From Haloplanus salinarum (GTDB lineage Archaea; Halobacteriota; Halobacteria; Halobacteriales; Haloferacaceae), in assembly GCF_024498175.1 (NCBI RefSeq), contig NZ_CP101823.1, positions 558,001-622,000 of the forward strand: 64,000 nucleotides of DNA, read 5' to 3'. A program made the translations under genes and the position numbers. This document shows, in pieces, positions 26,681-35,884 of this stretch; positions within the stretch are counted from its first letter, which is position 1; every line of letters begins with the position of its first letter. Below the pieces are notes generated by a model. It searched no databases and was not told where the DNA came from. It saw only the letters and a list, made by a program, of their open reading frames with translations.

Positions 26681-26833
26681 CCTTGTAACATCACAGGCGG
26701 CCCACAGGCATAAGCTTTACTTTAGTTACCACTCAATACCATTCAAAGACATCGGATGGTTTCGGCCGGATGTACCCGGCGACGAAAGCGACCAGTCTTT
26801 AACGGACCGACACCAATTATGGATAGACACACG
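26681..26833. promoter_or_regulatory. Divergent promoter region between phaR and phaJ
   Basis: A 153-bp AT-richer gap. GCTTTACTTTAGTTACC near 26714-26730 offers TATA-like boxes for the leftward PHA operon. TCTTTAAC near 26795 could drive the rightward phaJ gene. A natural site for PhaR binding; an imperfect inverted repeat, ACCATTC/GGATGGT, spans about 26738-26761. Confidence 0.45.
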
Positions 26834-27481
26834 ATGCAGGAACGATCACGGACCCCGATGGGCAGCCTCACGGACGCGTGGGTAGAGTCGGGCAAACACT
26901 TCTCGAACAGCGTCGAGCACTTCTGCAGCAGCATGATGGCCGCCAACCGGGCGATGTTCCCGGGGCTGTCGAACGGCGACGACCGCCAGCCCCCCGTTTC
27001 GCCGGAGGTGAGCTACTCGAAGGCGGACTGGACGTTCGAACACGCCGACGAGACCGACGACGCCGACGGCGTCGTCAGCGTCGGCGACACCATTCGCTTC
27101 TCGAAGACGCTCACCGAACGGGAGATCCGGGAGTTCGCGGACGCCAGCGGCGACACGAACCGGCTCCACCTCGACGACGACTTCGCGGAACGGACCCGCT
27201 TCGGCCGACGGATCGTCCACGGGACGCTCGTCTCCGGGCTCATCAGCGCCGCGCTCGCGCGCCTGCCCGGGCTGACGATCTATCTCTCCCAGGACCTCCA
27301 GTTCCTCGGTCCCGTCGACATCGGCGAGACGGTCACCGCCATCTGCGAAGTCGTCGAGGACCTCGGCGACGGCCGCTACCGGCTCACTACCGTCGTCGAG
27401 GACGAGGACGGCGAGACGGTCATCGACGGCGAGGCCATCGTCCTCATCGACGACGCACCCGAGGACGCCCTCGAAGACTGA
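26834..27481 (+). CDS. phaJ: MaoC-type (R)-specific enoyl-CoA hydratase
   Basis: A 215-residue protein. The C-terminal 135 residues are a hot-dog fold MaoC domain with the hydratase motif FADASGDTNRLHLDDDFAER and the substrate-site GRRIVHGTLVSGLIS. It should convert enoyl-CoA to (R)-3-hydroxyacyl-CoA for PhaC. The N-terminal 60 residues (DAWVESGKHFSNSVEHFCSS) are helical and phasin-like, which may target it to granules. I chose the ATG at 26834; 26819 (adding MDRHT) is an alternative. It is divergent from the PHA operon. Confidence 0.88.
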   Translation: MQERSRTPMGSLTDAWVESGKHFSNSVEHFCSSMMAANRAMFPGLSNGDDRQPPVSPEVSYSKADWTFEHADETDDADGVVSVGDTIRFSKTLTEREIREFADASGDTNRLHLDDDFAERTRFGRRIVHGTLVSGLISAALARLPGLTIYLSQDLQFLGPVDIGETVTAICEVVEDLGDGRYRLTTVVEDEDGETVIDGEAIVLIDDAPEDALED

Positions 27482-27631
27482 CCGTTCCCGGATCCCCGGT
27501 CACCTCGTTGCCGTCGCTCTTCGAGGCCGAGGACGTCGTCACGCATCCACGGTTCGTCGGCCCGCGTCGGGGACGAACCGCGCTCGCGGGAGCGACCGTG
27601 TCCCGTCCGGAACGGTCGCCGGCGATCCGAC

Positions 27632-27988
27632 TCAGACCGGCTCGAACCGGTAGCCGTCCCACTCCTGGCTCTCGGGTTCGCGGATACCGGCACCGGGTTC
27701 CCGGAGCTCCTCGACGTACACCGGCCGTACCTCGTCGCCGATCTCGACGTCGTCGGTGGTCACGCCGCCGATCGCACGGACCGGCTCGCCGTCGACGTCG
27801 AACTCGACGATGGCGAGGGTGTTCGGTTCGCGGACGCCCGGTGGGGCCGCAGTGCTCGTCGTCCACGTGATCACCTCGGCGGTGTACTCGCTGAGGTCGA
27901 CCGTGTCGACCGGTTCCTCGCCTCCGGGACCGATCGGGTGGCCCGGGTAGGTGATGCTGCCGTCGGGGTACTGGTACGCTTCCATCAT
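27632..27988 (-). CDS. OB-fold DUF35-type subunit of an acyl-CoA thiolase complex
   Basis: A 118-residue protein of the DUF35 OB-fold family. The OB fold covers about residues 31-105 (AEVITWTTSTAAPPG, NTLAIVEFDVDGEPVRAIGG, VEIGDEVRPVYVEE). The N-terminal zinc ribbon usual in the family lacks cysteines here. Its start overlaps the thiolase stop (TAATG). Such pairs form two-subunit thiolases in haloarchaea, with the OB subunit required for activity. Together with the facing phaJ it likely supplies PHA precursors. Confidence 0.85.
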   Translation of the reverse strand: MMEAYQYPDGSITYPGHPIGPGGEEPVDTVDLSEYTAEVITWTTSTAAPPGVREPNTLAIVEFDVDGEPVRAIGGVTTDDVEIGDEVRPVYVEELREPGAGIREPESQEWDGYRFEPV

Positions 27989-29142
27989 TAGACTGCCTCC
28001 ATGAGGGTGGTGATGACGCAGTTGCCGAAGCCGCCGACGTTACACGCCAGTCCGGTGTCGGCGCCGTCGACCTGCCGCTTGCCCGCCTCGCCGAGCAACT
28101 GTTCGTAGATCTCGTACACCTGTGCGACGCCGCTCGCGCCGAGCGGGTGGCCCTTCGATTTCAGGCCGCCCGAGGGGTTGATGGGGAGGTCGCCGCCCAT
28201 CTCCGTGCGACCCTCCTCGACCGCCTTCCATCCCTCGCCCTTCTCGAAGAAGCCGAGGTCCTCGCTCTGGAGGAATTCGAGGATGGTGAACATGTCGTGG
28301 AGTTCGGCCACGTCGACGTCCTCGGGACCCAGATCGGCCGTGTCGTAGGCGATCCGGCTGGACTCGACGACCCCGCGCATCGTGGTCGGGTCCGCGCGCT
28401 CGTGGACGACGTGCGTGTCGGTCGCACCGCCCACGCCCGAGACGAGCACGTAGTCGTCGGTGTACTCCCGGGCGACGGACTCCGGACAGAACATGAGCGC
28501 CGCGCTCCCGTCGGTGATGGGACAGAAGTCGTAGAGCCGGAGCGGGTCGGCGACGATGGGCGACTCGAGGACCGTCTCCAGGTCGACTTCCTTCTGGAAC
28601 TGGGCGTGTTCGTTGTGGACGCCGTGACGGTGGTTCTTCACCGCGACCTTGCCGAGGCTCTCACGCGGGGCGTCGTACGTCTCGAGGTAGAGCCGCGCGG
28701 TCAACCCGGCGAAACTCGGGAGCGTCACGCCGTGTTTGTACTCCGCCGGGTGAGTGATGGAGGCGATGACGTCCGTCGCTTCCGGCGTGGTTCGGTGGGT
28801 CATCTTCTCGGCGCCCACGAGCAGCGTCATGTCGCTGGCGCCGCTCGCGACCGACTGCCAGGCGTGTTTGACGCCGGCCCCGCCGCTCGAACTCGTCTGG
28901 TCGATACGGGCGGTGTACGCCGGCATCGCCGCCAGGTCGTGGGCCACGGCGTTCATGATGCCCGTCTGTCCCTCGAACTCGCCGCTCGCCATGTTCGAGA
29001 CGTAGAGGTGATCGATCGCGTCCGGTGAGACTCCCGCGTCCTCCAGACAGGCCGTGCCGGCCTCCGAGAGCAAGTCGAGGACCCAGCCGTCCCGCTGGCC
29101 GAACTGCGTCATCGACGCGCCGATGATCGCGACGTTCTCCAT
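27988..29142 (-). CDS. Acetyl-CoA acetyltransferase/beta-ketothiolase, catalytic subunit with Ser nucleophile
   Basis: A 384-residue thiolase-superfamily enzyme condensing acyl-CoAs. The thiolase fold is complete, with C-terminal KGHPLGASG (catalytic His) and CNVGGFG. At the nucleophile position, where bacterial enzymes have Cys in CASG, the sequence reads DQTSSSGG, so Ser84 replaces Cys. Ser-type catalytic subunits paired with an OB-fold subunit have been described for haloarchaeal PHA thiolases. I chose the ATG at 29142 (MENVAIIG). The promoter must lie in or near the palindromic element upstream. Confidence 0.9.
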   Translation of the reverse strand: MENVAIIGASMTQFGQRDGWVLDLLSEAGTACLEDAGVSPDAIDHLYVSNMASGEFEGQTGIMNAVAHDLAAMPAYTARIDQTSSSGGAGVKHAWQSVASGASDMTLLVGAEKMTHRTTPEATDVIASITHPAEYKHGVTLPSFAGLTARLYLETYDAPRESLGKVAVKNHRHGVHNEHAQFQKEVDLETVLESPIVADPLRLYDFCPITDGSAALMFCPESVAREYTDDYVLVSGVGGATDTHVVHERADPTTMRGVVESSRIAYDTADLGPEDVDVAELHDMFTILEFLQSEDLGFFEKGEGWKAVEEGRTEMGGDLPINPSGGLKSKGHPLGASGVAQVYEIYEQLLGEAGKRQVDGADTGLACNVGGFGNCVITTLMEAV

Positions 29143-29190
29143 ACACCCGTTCGCGACGGCCACCGGCTTACCGTTTACCCTTGTCCGCTC

Positions 29191-29269
29191 ATAGGGGTAT
29201 CGTAACTGTCCATAGATTCTCGCCGGGAGGGTCCGGCGAGAATCTATGATGACTTCCGATGATCCCTAT
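29191..29269. repeat. Palindromic element, type C
   Basis: A 79-bp element. Outer arms ATAGGGGTATCGTAA (29191-29205) and TTCCGATGATCCCTAT (29254-29269) pair imperfectly. A perfect 16-bp inner stem (29211-29226 with 29233-29248, CATAGATTCTCGCCGG) closes a 6-nt loop. Internal-loop halves are CTGTC and ATGAC, i.e. GTCAT and GACAG on the minus strand. It has the same layout as types A and B with a different stem sequence. Its right end is the last base of the ctaB TGA stop. It may terminate ctaB transcription and sits upstream of the thiolase gene. Confidence 0.85.
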
Positions 29270-30663
29270 CAGAACGCCAGCGTGTCGACGACGACGGCGA
29301 GCAACAGCGCCCCGAGGTAGGCGTTCGAGGCGTGGAAGGCCCGGAACGCCGCTGATTCGGTCCGGTCGACGTGGAGCCGAACGACCGCCCACAGGAACGC
29401 CGCCCCCAGCGCGACGGTAGTGAGGACGTAGAGCCAGCCGAGCGACTCCCAGGTCGCCAGCACGCCGGCACCGACCAGCGTCGCCGCCAGCCACCAGAGG
29501 ATGTGTTTCCGGGTCTCCGTCTCGCCGCGGACGACGGGCATCATCGGGAACCCGCCGCGGGCGTAGTCGTCCTTGTACGCCAGCGCGAGGTTGTAGAAGT
29601 GCGCGGGCGTCCACAGGAAGATGACCGTCGCGAGCACGAGGCCGCCGAGGCCGACCGACCCCGTGACCGCCGCCCACCCGATCAACGCCGGGAGGGCGCC
29701 GGCCGCCCCGCCGATGACCGTGTTCTGGACGGTGTTCGGTTTCAGGATCAGCGTGTAGATCACGCTGTAGAAGACGATGGCGATGAAGCCGAGGACGGCG
29801 ACCAAGGGGTTGACGGCGGCGAAGGCGACGAGCGACCCGAGCGTCAGCAGACCGCCGAAGGCCAGCGCGTTGCGAACCGACACCACGTCGGTCGCGATTG
29901 GCCGATCGTTGGTTCGGTTCATTCGCCGGTCGACGTCCCGTTCGAGGACGTGGTTGAACGTCCCGCTGGCGCCGATGGAGAGGACGCCGCCGAGCAGTGT
30001 CAGGACCACCGTGCGCGGTTCGAGCGCCGGGCCGGCGGCGAGTGCCATCCCCGCCGAGGCGACGAGACAGAGCAGCCACATCAGGCGTGGCTTCGTGAGC
30101 CGGAGGTACGCCCCGGCCACCGCCCGCACGCGGGCCACCGGCTCCTCGGGGAGCGCCGACGGCTCGGGGTCTGCCGGGACCGTGGGCGGCGAGAGGTCCT
30201 CGGGGTCCGTGACGGATCCTTCCGACGGATCGCCGGTCTCCGCTTCGAGCGTCCAGGCGAGGGCGGCGACCAGTCCCCCGAAGATGACGATGCCCACGAA
30301 CAGGTGTGCGGCCGAGAGCACGGCGGTCGCTCCGGTCGTCGCGACGACGGCTCCGAGGGCGGCTTGGACCGGGTAACAGCACATCGAGACGGCGAGGGCG
30401 GCTCGGACGCGACGGCTCCGGTTCCCGCGCCACGCGGCGACGCCAGCCACGAGGACCAGTAAGCCGACGGCGACGGCGGCGAGGCGGTGGCCGATCACCA
30501 GGGTTCCGGCGACGGTCGTCGGGAGCGCCGTCCCGTCGCCACACGCCGGCCACGCGCCACAGGTCGAGGCGGCGTCCGTGACGGCGACTGTCGTCCCGAC
30601 GAGTACGAGCAGGTACACTCCCATCGCGCTCGCCGCGAGCAGACCGGGGACGCGGTCGGTCAC
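29269..30663 (-). CDS. ctaB: Fused CtaA-like half domain and protohaem IX farnesyltransferase (haem O synthase)
   Basis: A 464-residue polytopic protein. Residues about 1-140 hold four hydrophobic helices with conserved histidines in VIGHRLAAV and SAAHLFVGIV, like one half of haem A synthase (CtaA/Cox15). Residues about 180-464 are a UbiA-type prenyltransferase with the Asp-rich motif NHVLERDVDRRMNRTNDRP and the second conserved loop YKDDYARGGFPMMP. It makes haem O, and possibly haem A, for the terminal oxidase and is divergent from coxB. I chose the GTG at 30663; an in-frame TTG lies 12 codons upstream. Confidence 0.9.
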   Translation of the reverse strand: MTDRVPGLLAASAMGVYLLVLVGTTVAVTDAASTCGAWPACGDGTALPTTVAGTLVIGHRLAAVAVGLLVLVAGVAAWRGNRSRRVRAALAVSMCCYPVQAALGAVVATTGATAVLSAAHLFVGIVIFGGLVAALAWTLEAETGDPSEGSVTDPEDLSPPTVPADPEPSALPEEPVARVRAVAGAYLRLTKPRLMWLLCLVASAGMALAAGPALEPRTVVLTLLGGVLSIGASGTFNHVLERDVDRRMNRTNDRPIATDVVSVRNALAFGGLLTLGSLVAFAAVNPLVAVLGFIAIVFYSVIYTLILKPNTVQNTVIGGAAGALPALIGWAAVTGSVGLGGLVLATVIFLWTPAHFYNLALAYKDDYARGGFPMMPVVRGETETRKHILWWLAATLVGAGVLATWESLGWLYVLTTVALGAAFLWAVVRLHVDRTESAAFRAFHASNAYLGALLLAVVVDTLAF

Positions 30664-30776
30664 GCGAACCACGTGTCGATCACTATCGGGACTTGGCAAT
30701 CCGCCTATTTAGGAGCCCCGCTTTTTCTCACCCCACGGTCGAAACCCGACGCCGGCCGATCCGTCCTATCAGTAGC

Positions 30777-30782
30777 TATTTA
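30777..30782 (+). promoter_or_regulatory. TATA-like box of coxB
   Basis: TATTTA is centred about 31 nt before the coxB ATG, implying a leader of only a few nucleotides. Confidence 0.5.
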
Positions 30783-30810
30783 CGGGGGAGATTCTAACGG
30801 CCCATAGAGC

Positions 30811-31614
30811 ATGAAACGGTCGCGCCTCCTGCTGGTGTCGCTGCTGTCGGCGGTCGCTCTCGCCCTCGCCGCCGATCCAGTCGCGGCCCAGAGTTCGGTG
30901 TCCGCAGAACTCATCAACAACCTGAACAACAAGCTGTTGCTGATCGCCGTCCCCATCACGCTCCTGGTGGAGGGCATCCTGATCTACACCGTCTACCGGT
31001 TCAAGAACGCCGACGAGGCGTCGCCGACCGAGGAGAACCGTCGACTGGAGATCACCTGGACCGTCGCCACGGCCATCATCCTGCTTTTCGTCGGCGTCGC
31101 CTCCTACGGCGTCCTCGCCAACGAGAACGTCACCTTCGAGGGCGGCGAGGACGAGGTCGCCCCCGACGAGGGCGACGTCCTCGTCAACATGGAGGGCTTC
31201 CAGTGGGGCTGGCGTGCGAGCTATCCCCAGGAGGACGTCTCGCTTGCCAGTACGGCGCCCACCATCGTGGTCCCAGTCGGGCAGGACATCTACTTCAACG
31301 TCACCTCGAGTGACGTGTTACACGCCTTCCACGTTCCCGAGATGGGGCTGAAACAGGACGCCATGCCCGGGCAGTCCAACGTCATCAAGACCAGGACGCT
31401 GGAGACGGGCACCTACCAGGGCTACTGCGCCGAGTTCTGTGGTGTCGCCCACTCACAGATGTACTTCGAGATCAAGGTCGTCTCCCAGGACGAGTACCAG
31501 CAGTTCCTCGAGGAACAGCAGGGCGACTCCGCTAGCGACCTCGAACCCGAGGGGACCGACGACGTCGTCCGCGCACACGACGAGGCGGCCGCCCAGGCAC
31601 CCGCCGTCGCGTAA
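30811..31614 (+). CDS. coxB: Cytochrome c oxidase subunit II
   Basis: A 267-residue membrane-anchored subunit. A signal peptide (residues 1-26) and two transmembrane helices (about 45-65 and 83-105) precede the exterior cupredoxin domain. The binuclear CuA ligands are present: His in VLHAFHVPEMG and the Cys-Cys-His-Met set in YCAEFCGVAHSQM. Acidic tail of about 40 residues. It receives electrons from a small copper protein or cytochrome. No subunit I gene follows; the next gene is convergent. The divergent haem O synthase fits oxidase assembly. Confidence 0.96.
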   Translation: MKRSRLLLVSLLSAVALALAADPVAAQSSVSAELINNLNNKLLLIAVPITLLVEGILIYTVYRFKNADEASPTEENRRLEITWTVATAIILLFVGVASYGVLANENVTFEGGEDEVAPDEGDVLVNMEGFQWGWRASYPQEDVSLASTAPTIVVPVGQDIYFNVTSSDVLHAFHVPEMGLKQDAMPGQSNVIKTRTLETGTYQGYCAEFCGVAHSQMYFEIKVVSQDEYQQFLEEQQGDSASDLEPEGTDDVVRAHDEAAAQAPAVA

Positions 31615-31626
31615 CGACCGACTCTT

Positions 31627-32052
31627 CTAACACCGACGCTCGACGATCCGGTCGACGATCCGTCCCGTCGAGGACAGTTCCTCCCCGGGCGCGTCGCGCG
31701 CCGACGCCCGCTCGACCCGACAGTCGATGCCACGGTCCCGGAGGGCGGACTGGAGTCGCTCCTCGTCGTGGTGCTGGTCGTAGCCGAGGACGATGACGTC
31801 GGGGTCGATCCGTTCGATGGGGACGAAGATGTCCTCCGGATGGCCGAGGTGGGCCTCGTCGACGACGTCGAGTGCGTCGACCATCCGTCGGCGCTGTCCG
31901 TCCGATAGGATCGGTTTCGGCTTGTGGGTCACGTTCTCCCCGCGGGCGACGATGACGTGGAGTCGATCACCCATCGCCGCGGCGTCGGAGAGGTAGTGGA
32001 CGTGGCCCGGGTGGAGGATGTCGAACGTTCCCTGGGCGACGACGACGGTCAT
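31627..32052 (-). CDS. ribL: Archaeal FAD synthetase (glycerol-3-phosphate cytidylyltransferase-like)
   Basis: A 141-residue nucleotidyltransferase with the HxGH signature in [14 protein letters not shown], the [18 protein letters not shown] block and a C-terminal [12 protein letters not shown]. Archaeal RibL transfers AMP to FMN. It is the same length as characterised homologues. I chose the ATG at 32052 ([10 protein letters not shown]). Upstream open frame is arginine-rich shadow. It converges on coxB with a 12-bp gap. Confidence 0.88.
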   Translation of the reverse strand: MTVVVAQGTFDILHPGHVHYLSDAAAMGDRLHVIVARGENVTHKPKPILSDGQRRRMVDALDVVDEAHLGHPEDIFVPIERIDPDVIVLGYDQHHDEERLQSALRDRGIDCRVERASARDAPGEELSSTGRIVDRIVERRC

Positions 32053-32236
32053 GGGTCGCGGTCGACGCCTCCCCGCCGCGGGCGTCCGGCCGTGCCCGCG
32101 ACGGTGGGTCGCTCGGCGGTCCGGTCGACGGGGTCCGTCCGGAGACACCGCATGGCTACGCGTCGGTGGCGTCGCCTTCTAAGGGTTCCGGATGGTGGGC
32201 GGCGCTCCGGACGCGGGGGCGGGCGTATTCTGCAAG

Positions 32237-32243
32237 GCTTAAC
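32237..32243 (+). promoter_or_regulatory. TATA-like box of the RecJ-like nuclease gene
   Basis: GGCTTAA lies about 27 nt before the ATG at 32268, supporting that start and a leaderless message. Confidence 0.45.
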
Positions 32244-32267
32244 TTCGGGCACCGATCACACAGTGGT

Positions 32268-34175
32268 ATGACAGCTGGGAATGCCGGGGATTCCGGCACT
32301 GACACCCGGGGTGACTCCCGCCCCGTCGTCTACGATCTCGCACCCGACTGCACGGCCGAGGACGTGGAGGTGGGCGAGTACTACCACGCCGTCGTCAACG
32401 GCGTCGTCGCCTACGGGATCTTCGTCGACGTCTCGGACGAGGTGTCCGGGCTCGTCCACGAGTCGAACCTCGACGGCGACTTCGACGTCGGCGACCGCCT
32501 GCTCGTCGAACTCGACGAGGTCCGCGACGACGGCGACGTCGCCTTCGCGGAGGCCGACCTGGACGACTATCGCACCGTCGCGGTCGATCACCAGCCGACG
32601 ATCACGCCCGTCGAGGACCTGTCGGTCGGCGAGACGGTCACCGTCGAGGGACGGATCATCCAGGTCAAACAGACCGCGGGGCCGACCGTCTTCCGTTGCT
32701 GTGACGCCACCGGCATCGTCGCCTGCACGGCCTTCGAGGAGGCGGGCGTCCGCGCTCACCCCGACGTGGAACTCGACGACGCCGTCCGTATCTCCGGCGC
32801 CGTCGAGGAACACGAGGGGAGCCCACAGATCGAGGTCGAATCGCTCGCTCGACTGAGCGGGTCGGCCGCCGAGCGGGTTCACGAGGCCGTCGACGCCGGC
32901 CTGTCAGAACGCGCCGCCCCCCACGATGTCGAGCCGCTGGTCGAGTGGGACGAGTTCGAGAAGCTCCGCCCCGGTCTCGAATCGCTCGCCAGACGACTCC
33001 GGCGGACCGTCCTCGAAGGGCGGCCGATCCGGGTCCGACACCACGCCGACGGCGACGGCATGTGCGCCTCGCTCCCGGTGCAGGTGGCGCTCGAACGCTT
33101 CATCACGGCCGTCCACGACGACGAGGACGCCCCGCGCCACCTCATCAAGCGCCTCCCGAGCAAGGCGCCGTTCTACGAGATGGAGGACGTGACCCGCGAC
33201 CTCAACTTCGCGCTCGAAGGCCGCGAGCGCCACGGGCAGAAGCTCCCCCTCCTGCTCATGCTCGACAACGGCAGCACCGAGGAGGACGTCCCCGCCTACG
33301 AGAACCTCGCACATTACGACGTGCCCATCGCCGTCGTCGACCACCACCACCCCGACCCCGAGGCGGTCGAGGACCTGCTCGACGCCCACGTTAACCCGTA
33401 CCTCCACGGCGAGGATTACCGCATCACCACGGGGATGATGTGTGTCGAACTCGCGCGGATGATCGACCCGGAGATGACCGACGAACTCCGGCACGTTCCC
33501 GCGGTGGCGGGGCTGGCCGACCGCTCGAAGGCCGAGACGATGGACGCCTTCGTCGACCTGGCCGGCGAGGCGGGCTACGACCGGACGGACCTCGTCCGCA
33601 TCGGCGAGGCCCTCGACTACGCCGCCCACTGGCTCCGGTACAGCGAGGGCAAGATCCTCGTCAGCGACGTCTTGAACGTCGACTGTGACGACGAGCGCCG
33701 CCACGAGGAACTCGTCGACTTCCTCGCCGACCGGGCCGAGCGCGACATCGACCGCCAGTTGGCCGCGCTCGACCCGCACGTCGAACACGAACGGATGGAC
33801 AACGACGCCCACCTGTACCGGGTCGACCTCGACGACTTCGCCTACCGGTTCACCTACCCCGCTCCGGGGAAGACCACCGGCAACCTCCACGACCGGAAGG
33901 TCGAGGAGACGGGCGACCCCGTCATCACCATCGGCTACGGCCCCGACTTCGCGGTGCTTCGCTCGGACGGCGTCCGCCTCGACATCCCCGAGATGGTGGC
34001 CGAACTCGACGAGGAAGTCGTCGGCGGCGGCGTCTCCGGCGGCGGCCACCTCGTCGTCGGCTCGATCAAGTTCGTGGAGGGAATGCGAAGCGAGGTGATC
34101 GACGCGCTCGTCGACAAGATGGCCGACGCGGAACTCGACGAGGCGCTATCGAGCGCGACGACGCTCGACACCTGA
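32268..34175 (+). CDS. RecJ-like DHH-family exonuclease with S1/OB nucleic-acid-binding domains
   Basis: A 635-residue protein. The N-terminus carries an S1 domain (YYHAVVNGVVAYGIFVDVSD, about 30-90) and a second OB domain (about 105-190). The DHH phosphoesterase core follows: RHHADGDGMCAS, LLLMLDNGST and AVVDHHHPDP. The DHHA1 domain ends in GGGVSGGGHLVVGSIKF. Archaeal relatives are GINS-associated or DNA/RNA 5'-3' exonucleases; several RecJ-like paralogues occur in haloarchaea. Start chosen by the TATA-like box 27 nt upstream. Metal-binding Asp and His residues are intact. Confidence 0.9.
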   Translation: MTAGNAGDSGTDTRGDSRPVVYDLAPDCTAEDVEVGEYYHAVVNGVVAYGIFVDVSDEVSGLVHESNLDGDFDVGDRLLVELDEVRDDGDVAFAEADLDDYRTVAVDHQPTITPVEDLSVGETVTVEGRIIQVKQTAGPTVFRCCDATGIVACTAFEEAGVRAHPDVELDDAVRISGAVEEHEGSPQIEVESLARLSGSAAERVHEAVDAGLSERAAPHDVEPLVEWDEFEKLRPGLESLARRLRRTVLEGRPIRVRHHADGDGMCASLPVQVALERFITAVHDDEDAPRHLIKRLPSKAPFYEMEDVTRDLNFALEGRERHGQKLPLLLMLDNGSTEEDVPAYENLAHYDVPIAVVDHHHPDPEAVEDLLDAHVNPYLHGEDYRITTGMMCVELARMIDPEMTDELRHVPAVAGLADRSKAETMDAFVDLAGEAGYDRTDLVRIGEALDYAAHWLRYSEGKILVSDVLNVDCDDERRHEELVDFLADRAERDIDRQLAALDPHVEHERMDNDAHLYRVDLDDFAYRFTYPAPGKTTGNLHDRKVEETGDPVITIGYGPDFAVLRSDGVRLDIPEMVAELDEEVVGGGVSGGGHLVVGSIKFVEGMRSEVIDALVDKMADAELDEALSSATTLDT

Positions 34176-34189
34176 GCGGCCCCGACCAC

Positions 34190-35836
34190 CTACCGCCTCT
34201 CCTCGAATCGGATCGTCTTCCTCGCGACGACGACGGCGACGATCAGCGCCGCGAGCGCGCCGGCCGCGAGGATCCACGCCGTCCGCCCCGTGCCCTGCCC
34301 CCAGTCGGCGGCGAAGGCCTCCCGGAAGTACGTCGCCAGCTCGTCGCTCCGGACGGCGACTGCCACCTCGCGGTTGTCGGATACGGCGTTCGCGTTCCAG
34401 TTCAGGCTCCCGACGACCACGACGTCGTCCGCGACGACGCCTTTGGCGTGAACCTTCTCGTATCGACCCCGTGGCTCGGCGAGGCGCGCCGAGAGCGGCA
34501 GGTCGCGCCGCTCGGCCACCCCGTTCAGCCAGTCGACGAGGGCGGCGTTCTCCTCCGCGACGTACCACGCCCCGGAGAGCAGGACGCGAACCCGGACGCC
34601 GCGCTCGGCGGCCCGAACCGTCGCCCGGAGGAGCGGCCCGTCGCGACGGCCGACACTCGGCTGGATCACGTCCACCCGGTCGTCGGCGCCGTCGATCACC
34701 CCCACGACGGCCGCCTCGGCGTTCCCCGGCGCGGTGAGGACGCGAACGCTCCCGGTCGTCGCCGCCGGATCGATCCGCGACGGGTAGCTCCCGTTCGCCG
34801 GCGTCCCCGGTTCGAACGTCTGCCCCCGCCGGTATCGGCGCCAAGGAACGGCGTCCCGCCCGCCGGCGTCGCTCCGAAAGAGCCCGGCGAGGTCGTTCGC
34901 GACCGACCGGGCGTCGATGACGACGCCCCATCCCCGACTGCTCCGACCGCCGACGCCCGCCGGTTTCCAGTTCTCCGACAGCACGAGCGCCCGGTCGTCG
35001 ACGACGGCGTACTTCGGGTGGTGGTACTCGAAGCGGGCGTGCGGGCCGCCGAGGACCGACACGTCGATCCCCGCGTCGGCGAGTTCGTCGAGGACCGCGG
35101 CCCCCTGCACGGAGCGGCCGCCCACCGGATCGGCGTCGACGAGGACGCGGACCTTGACCCCGCGCTCGGCGGCGGCGACGAGCGCGTCGGCGACTCGGTC
35201 GCTGGTGAACGTATAGCCCGCGAGCAGCAGTCGGTCCTCGGCGCCACGGAGCGTCCCGACGGGCACCCCGGGCGAGTCCGGGAGGAGGAAGCCACGGACC
35301 GCCGCGGTGCCGTGGCGCCGGACCTCGCGTGGCTCGAACCCGACGGGACGCCACCGGCGGCCGTCGTCGCCGAGGACGAGTCGTTCGCCCTCCGGGGCGT
35401 CCCGGTAGTCGAGGGTCGCGACGGCGACACCGTCGCGGCGGAGCACGAGCCGTTCGCCGGCGTTCGAGAGCGACAGTCGGTCGACGCCGACGACCGGCGC
35501 CTCGGCCAGCCGTCGTGTCGCGTTCGGGTCGTCGCCCACGGCGAACCGCGTTCCCGGGCGCTCGGCCGGATCGTCCGGAAGCGCCACGGTCGTCTCGCCG
35601 TCGCTCAGCGTCCAGTTCGCGGCGACCCGCGGGACGTCCACGACGACGAACTCGCCGGCGTCGCCGTCCGCGACCGGGTTGGGGACGGCAGCGACGAAGG
35701 CCGGCGGATCGGTGGCCGTCGCGGCCGCGGGCGCCGCGACCAGTGTCGGCGCCGCGAGGACGAGGGTGGCCGCGACCACGAGCGTCGGACCGGGGGAACG
35801 GGTACTGGGCACGGCCGGCCCTGGCCCCGCTCTCAC
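34190..35836 (-). CDS. Secreted or membrane-anchored phospholipase D-fold protein with lamin-tail-like domain
   Basis: A 548-residue protein. A signal peptide (about 15-40) is followed by a beta-rich domain resembling a lamin-tail domain (FVAAVPNPVADGDAGEFVVV). Two PLD half-sites follow: HHPKYAVVDDRALVLSENW (about 277) and VHAKGVVADDVVVVGSLNWN (about 466). A C-terminal helix (WILAAGALAALIVAVVVA) anchors it, with a basic cytoplasmic end. Both HxK motifs are intact, so it should be a phosphodiesterase or nuclease acting outside the cell. Start is GTG at 35836; GTG at 35812 is an alternative. Confidence 0.85.
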   Translation of the reverse strand: MRAGPGPAVPSTRSPGPTLVVAATLVLAAPTLVAAPAAATATDPPAFVAAVPNPVADGDAGEFVVVDVPRVAANWTLSDGETTVALPDDPAERPGTRFAVGDDPNATRRLAEAPVVGVDRLSLSNAGERLVLRRDGVAVATLDYRDAPEGERLVLGDDGRRWRPVGFEPREVRRHGTAAVRGFLLPDSPGVPVGTLRGAEDRLLLAGYTFTSDRVADALVAAAERGVKVRVLVDADPVGGRSVQGAAVLDELADAGIDVSVLGGPHARFEYHHPKYAVVDDRALVLSENWKPAGVGGRSSRGWGVVIDARSVANDLAGLFRSDAGGRDAVPWRRYRRGQTFEPGTPANGSYPSRIDPAATTGSVRVLTAPGNAEAAVVGVIDGADDRVDVIQPSVGRRDGPLLRATVRAAERGVRVRVLLSGAWYVAEENAALVDWLNGVAERRDLPLSARLAEPRGRYEKVHAKGVVADDVVVVGSLNWNANAVSDNREVAVAVRSDELATYFREAFAADWGQGTGRTAWILAAGALAALIVAVVVARKTIRFEERR

Positions 35837-35884
35837 GGATGAAGCTTCGGAGGATTTTTGTCCCCGTCAGTCGCCCCTCCGGGC

